Assembly (NCBI GenBank): GCA_023409535.1
Contig: JAEYGZ010000036.1
Span: 1-64,000, forward strand
DNA length: 64,000 nt
Direction of reading: 5' to 3'
Source: Bacillota bacterium
GTDB taxonomy: Bacteria; Bacillota; Clostridia; Lachnospirales; Lachnospiraceae
Part shown: positions 59,440-64,000 of the stretch, one piece after another
Position numbering within the stretch: the stretch's first letter is position 1
How the letters are laid out: the number at the start of each line of letters is the position of its first letter
Made by a program: the position numbers and the translations under genes
The notes under the pieces: generated by a model
The model's input: the letters and a program-made list of their open reading frames with translations, nothing else
Database searches by the model: none
What the model was told of the DNA's origin: nothing

Positions 59440-59459
59440 ATGAAAAGCAATTCACACGG
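59432..59459. repeat. Hairpin repeat copy between nfnA and nfnB
   Basis: CCGTGTGAAT (59432-59441) pairs with ATTCACACGG (59450-59459), 10 bp, loop GAAAAGCA. It contains the stop codon of nfnA. Same GTGTGAAT core as the copies at 36.8 and 58.4 kb. Confidence 0.75.
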
Positions 59460-59603
59460 AAAGAACTGAGAATGTCCGCAATGCTGATTTAAACATAAAA
59501 TCACATGTAGGGTGTTCACTCCTTGTTCTTTCAGGGTTTTGAGATGCTGCACGAGACTAACTCAAAGGGCAGGTATGGTTTGGTAATATGGAGGAATAAG
59601 TAC

Positions 59604-60986
59604 ATGGATGTATTAAAGAGAGTGCCTGTCAGGGAACAAGACCCTGACATCAGGGCAACAAATTTTAATGAGGTTTGCTATGGGTATAATATGGAAGAAG
59701 CGATGGAAGAAGCTTCCCGCTGCATACAGTGCAGAAATGCAAAATGTATTGCAGGCTGTCCCGTGTCGATAGATATTCCTGGATTTATCAGAGAAATTAA
59801 AGACGGAAATCCTGCGGAAGCCTTTCAGGTAATCAGTAATTACTCAGCTCTTCCGGCAGTTTGCGGAAGAGTATGTCCGCAGGAATCTCAGTGTGAGGAG
59901 AGGTGTATCCGCGGCATTAAGGGAGATCCGGTATCTATCGGTAAACTGGAACGATTTGCTGCTGATTGGGCCAGAGAGCATGAAATCAGACCGGAACCGC
60001 CAAAAGCCAAAAATGGAAAAAAGGTGGCCGTCATAGGCGCAGGACCTGCCGGACTGACATGTGCGGGAGATTTGGCAAAACTGGGTTACGATGTGACAAT
60101 TTTCGAAGCACTGCACGAACCCGGCGGCGTACTTGTCTATGGTATTCCGGAGTTCAGACTTCCTAAGGATGATGTGGTAAAAAAGGAAATCGATAATATG
60201 CGTGCTCTTGGTGTAAAGATAGAGACGAACGTAGTCATTGGCAAGTCGGTTACAATTGATGAGTTGATGGAGGAGGAAGGCTTTGAAGCGGTCTTTATCG
60301 GTTCAGGAGCCGGACTTCCGAAGTTCATGGGAATTCCGGGTGAGAATGCGAACGGTGTATTCTCTGCCAACGAGTATCTGACTCGAAGCAATTTGATGAA
60401 GGCCTTTGATAAGAATTATGATACACCGATTATCGCAGGGAAAAAGGTGGCTGTCGTAGGCGGCGGAAATGTTGCCATGGATGCGGCCAGAACTGCCCTA
60501 AGACTTGGTGCACAGGTGTATATCGTATATCGCAGAGGGGAAGAAGAATTGCCGGCAAGGGTGGAGGAGGTTCACCATGCGAAAGAGGAAGGGGTTATTT
60601 TTAAGCTATTAACAAATCCAACGGAAATTCTTGTGAATGAGAACGGCTGGGTAAGCGGTATACGGTGTGTTGAAATGGAATTAGGTGAGCCGGATGAGAG
60701 CGGAAGAAGAAGGCCTGCAGAGAAGAAGGATTCGGAATTTACAATAGAGGTGGATACCGTAATCATGTCACTGGGTACCAGTCCCAATCCATTGATCGCA
60801 TCAACAACAAAGGGCTTGAATACTGACAGACATAAGTGTATCATAGCAGATGAGGAAACCGGATTAACCTCCAGAGAGGGAATATTTGCCGGTGGCGATG
60901 CAGTAACAGGAGCAGCTACGGTTATACTGGCCATGGGGGCGGGAAAAGCAGCAGCTGCCGGAATAAACAAGTATCTTTCAAAATAA
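59604..60986 (+). CDS. nfnB: NfnB-type NADPH-dependent oxidoreductase (GltA-like)
   Basis: 460 residues from the ATG at 59604 (ATGGAGGAATAAGTAC). The N-terminal iron-sulfur domain has CIQCRNAKCIAGCP (Cys40, 43, 48, 52) and CGRVCPQESQCEERC. The FAD site is VAVIGAGPAGLTCAGDLAKLGYDVTIFEA. The NADPH site is VAVVGGGNVAMDAARTALRLGA, and the second FAD block FAGGDAVTGAATVILAMGAGK. It is the bifurcating-FAD subunit in the NfnAB pair, which suits an anaerobe balancing NADH, NADPH and ferredoxin. The 165-bp gap after nfnA contains the hairpin repeat. Confidence 0.92.
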   Translation: MDVLKRVPVREQDPDIRATNFNEVCYGYNMEEAMEEASRCIQCRNAKCIAGCPVSIDIPGFIREIKDGNPAEAFQVISNYSALPAVCGRVCPQESQCEERCIRGIKGDPVSIGKLERFAADWAREHEIRPEPPKAKNGKKVAVIGAGPAGLTCAGDLAKLGYDVTIFEALHEPGGVLVYGIPEFRLPKDDVVKKEIDNMRALGVKIETNVVIGKSVTIDELMEEEGFEAVFIGSGAGLPKFMGIPGENANGVFSANEYLTRSNLMKAFDKNYDTPIIAGKKVAVVGGGNVAMDAARTALRLGAQVYIVYRRGEEELPARVEEVHHAKEEGVIFKLLTNPTEILVNENGWVSGIRCVEMELGEPDESGRRRPAEKKDSEFTIEVDTVIMSLGTSPNPLIASTTKGLNTDRHKCIIADEETGLTSREGIFAGGDAVTGAATVILAMGAGKAAAAGINKYLSK

Positions 60987-61026
60987 CGAATGAAAATACG
61001 CTTATGGGGAACGTATTGGAGGACAT

Positions 61027-62568
61027 ATGGGATATTTTGTGATTGATCGATCAGCCGGAATTGCCTTAATTGCAGCTATTGTTATCCTATTTGTGCTGCT
61101 TGTAATCTTATGGGTCCGGTTAAAATACGAAATGCGCGCTAAGAACCTTACAGATGAGGAAAATCAAGATATTAAGGTACGCTATCAGGAGCTGGAGGAA
61201 GTGTGTAATACCGCAATTTCTTCACTGGATGAACTGACAGGAAAATATGAGGAACTGAACAGAAATAAAGAAAATATGAAGAGGCTTGCATATTCGGATT
61301 ATCTCACAGAGCTTCCCAACCGTACGGCATTTACTGAAATGCTGGATAACATCATGCTCACCTTACGCAGTGGGGAAACCATTGGAATTATGGATATTGA
61401 TATTGATAATTTTAAAAATATCAATGATACCTTGGGACACTCGTATGGAGATGAGCTTTTGATTGATGTTACCCACCGGTTGAAGCAGGCAATGGATGAG
61501 AATGATTATCTGGCGAGAATCGGCGGAGATGAATTTATTATTCTTACTCAGAATTTGGAAGATACCGTAACCTATGAGGAAAAGATTAAAAAGATCAAGA
61601 AGGTTTTCAGTTATCCCTTTGTGCTATCCACGAAAGAATACTTTGTAACAGTAAGTATCGGAGTCGCTTTTGCTCCAAAGGACGGCAAGACCTCACAGGC
61701 ATTAATCAAGAATGTGGATGCGGCGATGTATGTTGCAAAGGCTAACGGTAAGAATACACATGCATATTTTGATTATTCCTTTAATCAGAAGCTGACAGAA
61801 AAGATCGAGATACAGTCAGAGCTTCGTAAAGCAATCGAACGTGAAGAATTTGTACTGTTTTACCAGGCACAGATGAACCTGGAGTCAAAGAAGGTGGTCG
61901 GGTTTGAGGCATTGATCCGTTGGAACCATCCGGAGAGAGGAATGATAGCACCGGATGAATTTATCTATCTGGCGGAAGAGACAGGCATGATCATTCCCAT
62001 CGGAAAGTGGGTTCTTAGAACTGCCTGTGTTCAGTTAAAACAATGGGCGGAACAATATCCTGATATTACCATGGCGGTCAATTTGTCGGCAAGACAGTTT
62101 AAGGACAGGGATATCGTGAGAACGGTTTATGATATTATTGAAGAAACCGGGATTAATCCTGGTCATTTGGAACTTGAGATTACAGAAAGTGTTGCGTTGG
62201 ATGATATTGAATACACCATTAAGACCATTGAAGAGCTTAGAAGGCTTGGTGTGAATTTTTCATTGGATGACTTTGGAACAGGCTATTCCTCCATGAGTTA
62301 TCTGAAGAGACTGCCGGTGAGCAACCTTAAGATTGATAAAAGCTTTCTTGACACGGTTATGGAGGATGAAAGTGATCAAAAAATCATCCAGACCATTATC
62401 AGTCTGGCAAGAAATCTTGACTTATTTGTCATTGCTGAAGGTGTAGAAAGCTTTGACCAGGAGCAGTTCTTGAAGGATTCCAATTGTGATAAGGCACAAG
62501 GATATCTCTACAGCGAGCCGGTCCCGCAGGATAAAGCGGAAACCTTTCTGCAAGATAAGGCCTTATAG
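61027..62568 (+). CDS. Membrane GGDEF-EAL cyclic-di-GMP enzyme
   Basis: 513 residues. A membrane helix (about 12-31) is followed by a coiled coil (about 35-85), then a GGDEF domain with an intact active site (RIGGDEF, Gly166-Phe170), then an EAL domain with Glu294-Ala-Leu in GFEALIRWNHP, NLSARQF, ITESV, DDFGTGYSSMSYL, LKIDKSFL and IAEGVE. Both sites look catalytic, so it can make or break cyclic di-GMP; usually one activity dominates. No sensory domain apart from the anchor is visible. It follows nfnB by 40 bp and precedes a membrane protein by 20 bp. Confidence 0.93.
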   Translation: MGYFVIDRSAGIALIAAIVILFVLLVILWVRLKYEMRAKNLTDEENQDIKVRYQELEEVCNTAISSLDELTGKYEELNRNKENMKRLAYSDYLTELPNRTAFTEMLDNIMLTLRSGETIGIMDIDIDNFKNINDTLGHSYGDELLIDVTHRLKQAMDENDYLARIGGDEFIILTQNLEDTVTYEEKIKKIKKVFSYPFVLSTKEYFVTVSIGVAFAPKDGKTSQALIKNVDAAMYVAKANGKNTHAYFDYSFNQKLTEKIEIQSELRKAIEREEFVLFYQAQMNLESKKVVGFEALIRWNHPERGMIAPDEFIYLAEETGMIIPIGKWVLRTACVQLKQWAEQYPDITMAVNLSARQFKDRDIVRTVYDIIEETGINPGHLELEITESVALDDIEYTIKTIEELRRLGVNFSLDDFGTGYSSMSYLKRLPVSNLKIDKSFLDTVMEDESDQKIIQTIISLARNLDLFVIAEGVESFDQEQFLKDSNCDKAQGYLYSEPVPQDKAETFLQDKAL

Positions 62569-62588
62569 CCTGGGAAAGGGAGATTAGT

Positions 62589-63359
62589 GTGAAGAAACCT
62601 TCAAATAAGCACAATATTGAAAGGATGTTTCTTCTGGTTCAGGTTGTTTTGTATACGATCTTTCTTACACTGGATCTTACAGGCCTAGATGCCGGTAGAT
62701 CCAATCAAGTAAAATATATTGTAATTATTCTGTGCTTTTGCTATGCATTTTTTGCCGGCAAAGGCACTGTTCGTTTTTTGAAGGCTGCGTTGCTGTTCAC
62801 GGTATTGGCGGATCTTTTTCTGTTGATTATGGACTACTATTTCTATGGCGTACTGGTTTTCATAATTGTACAACATCTTTATGGTGTGCGTCTGGTGATA
62901 CTCAAAAGCCGTCAATCAGTCCTTTCCGAGGATGGTGATCTGCGGGATCATACTTATTATTATATAAGAAAACATGTCCTGTCCGGCTATATCATTAGAG
63001 TTATTCTTCAGGCTGCGGCAGCGTCCGTAATTTGTATAATGCTAAGTATCTTAGACGTATCCCTGGAGCTTCTTTCCGTGGTATCAATTTACTATTTCAT
63101 ATTAATTTCGTCTAATGTAATTTCTTCGATCAGGCTTGCATTTTTATCTCCCCGGGATAAAGGTAATGTTCTTTACGGAATAGGAATGCTCCTCTTTCTG
63201 CTCTGTGACATTAATGTTGGACTTTATAATCTATCGGGCTTTATTGCAATGCCTGAGAATGCATACCATCTGATTTATGCCGTCTCCTCACTCCTGATGT
63301 GGACTTTTTACGCTCCTGCTCAGGTGTTGATTGCGATAAGCAGCAGATATTCTAAGTAG
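62589..63359 (+). CDS. Multi-helix membrane protein, unknown
   Basis: 256 residues from a GTG at 62589 (GGGAAAGGGAGATTA). About seven or eight hydrophobic helices, beginning MFLLVQVVLYTIFLTLDLTGL and ending LLMWTFYAPAQVLIAISSRYSK. The GYIIRVILQAAAASVICIML section in the middle begins the second half. It resembles unnamed membrane proteins of Lachnospiraceae. I do not recognise a domain. It lies 20 bp after the GGDEF-EAL gene and is probably in the same transcript, which may link it to cyclic-di-GMP signalling. Confidence 0.65.
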   Translation: MKKPSNKHNIERMFLLVQVVLYTIFLTLDLTGLDAGRSNQVKYIVIILCFCYAFFAGKGTVRFLKAALLFTVLADLFLLIMDYYFYGVLVFIIVQHLYGVRLVILKSRQSVLSEDGDLRDHTYYYIRKHVLSGYIIRVILQAAAASVICIMLSILDVSLELLSVVSIYYFILISSNVISSIRLAFLSPRDKGNVLYGIGMLLFLLCDINVGLYNLSGFIAMPENAYHLIYAVSSLLMWTFYAPAQVLIAISSRYSK

Positions 63360-63593
63360 CAATATATACAAAAATATAGAAAATCTTTATGTAAAAATAT
63401 ACCATTAAATTTCTTGCATATTACTTTGGTTTCTGTTACTATTTTTCTATCAAATCTGATTTATTCTTATTTCCTATGAGCTGTTTCATGGCTCAATTAC
63501 CCACATATTGAAAGCTTTATACTGCTATATGAGAAGTCAATGTTGTTCTTTCTATGCAAATCTATTATTTTATCTTAAGGAGGTTACCAATCT

Positions 63594-64000
63594 ATGATTC
63601 AGGTCGTTAGGGAAACAACAGCAGAGTACAGTTATTTTATCAATCAGATCCTCACTTTGATTACACAGAGAATGGGGAAGGAATATCATGCCCGGATTTT
63701 AAAGGTTACTAAGAACAATTCGCTGGAGTTAGAAAGTCTTGTATTGTTGAAGGAAGGGAAGAACTTTGCTCCGAATATCTACCTGCAGCCTTATTATGAG
63801 GCATACAGACAAGGTACCGGTATACTCGAACTTGTTGATAGAATCTGCAATATTTACCGGAGCTGCAATACTCCGATTGTGGAAGAAGGTTTTCGCTATT
63901 CCTTTGAGGAGATGAAGCAGCACATAATTTACCGGTTGGTCAACTATGAGAAGAATCAGCAGCTGTTGGAAACAATTCCTCATATGAGATATTTGGACCT
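63594..64000 (+). CDS. DUF5688 family protein (3' end beyond window)
   Basis: The first 135 residues are in the window; the start ATG at 63594 follows AAGGAGGTTACCAATCT. The product starts MIQVVRETTAEYSYFINQIL and has ARILKVTKNNSLELESLVLLKEGKNFAPNIYLQPYYEAYRQG, then YEKNQQLLETIPHMRYLDL, which I recognise as DUF5688, a clostridial family of unknown function. No stop occurs before the window edge. The 235-bp gap before it is AT-rich, without an obvious promoter or gene. Confidence 0.8.
   Translation, partial: MIQVVRETTAEYSYFINQILTLITQRMGKEYHARILKVTKNNSLELESLVLLKEGKNFAPNIYLQPYYEAYRQGTGILELVDRICNIYRSCNTPIVEEGFRYSFEEMKQHIIYRLVNYEKNQQLLETIPHMRYLD

Overview
The window looks like a chromosomal segment of a low-GC, anaerobic, Gram-positive bacterium of the Clostridia, most likely Lachnospiraceae. 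The pointers are NfnAB-type bifurcating transhydrogenase genes, a split glycine decarboxylase (gcvPA/gcvPB) behind a glycine riboswitch, a CIRCE operator at htpG, GH130/GH38/GH20/GH3 glycan genes, DUF5721- and DUF5688-type proteins, two DegV proteins, and strong GGAGG ribosome binding sites with frequent TTG/GTG starts. No phage, plasmid backbone, CRISPR array or intact insertion sequence is visible.

Layout. 1-6 kb is an accessory stretch of small single genes: five GNAT acetyltransferases (one AAC(6')-like, one streptothricin-acetyltransferase-like), an HD hydrolase, small unknown proteins, a broken gene, and a translationally coupled pair of FMN-reductase-like flavoproteins. 6-20 kb holds mostly single genes: a papain/C39-fold protein, an ABC-F ATPase whose second nucleotide site is damaged, an SGNH hydrolase, an aldo/keto reductase with ferredoxin tail, a TraX-like protein, DUF5721, htpG with a histidine-rich insert and a CIRCE operator, DegV, a perfect 36-bp inverted repeat, a frameshifted gene, tRNA-Pro(CGG), and glycerol-1-phosphate dehydrogenase. 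20-29 kb has tRNA-Thr(CGT), an orphan double-permease-like membrane protein, a second DegV, a chemotaxis receptor, a SsuBC-type ABC pair and a GH43 enzyme.

29.2-37.6 kb is a coherent glycine-cleavage operon: promoter, tandem glycine riboswitch with terminator, gcvT-gcvH-gcvPA-gcvPB-lplA-lpd, then an isochorismatase-family gene after an array of hairpin repeats. 37.8-51.3 kb is a glycan-use locus: a LacI regulator divergent from two permeases, a lipoprotein binding protein, a GH130 phosphorylase of the Man-GlcNAc type, GH38 alpha-mannosidase, GH3 and GH20. None of the enzymes has a signal peptide, so imported oligosaccharides (probably N-glycan-derived) would be degraded in the cytoplasm.

51.3-54 kb carries a radical-SAM DNA repair protein with its usual partner, behind a promoter bracketed by two identical LexA-like boxes, then a Thr/Gly low-complexity lipoprotein. 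54-64 kb holds a Fur-family regulator, a HAD-GNAT fusion, a CmpB-type membrane protein, a CYTH protein, two tiny charged proteins with an HD hydrolase, nfnA-nfnB, a GGDEF-EAL protein, a membrane protein and the 5' part of a DUF5688 gene.

The items most worth a second look are the LexA-like boxes at the repair pair, the 36-bp perfect inverted repeat near 16.7 kb, a dispersed GTGTGAATTA hairpin family at operon boundaries, the His-rich Hsp90 insert, and the ABC-F with a lost Walker A lysine and H-loop histidine. Positions, motifs and repeats were read directly from the sequence. Family names are recognised from memory and were not checked by database search.
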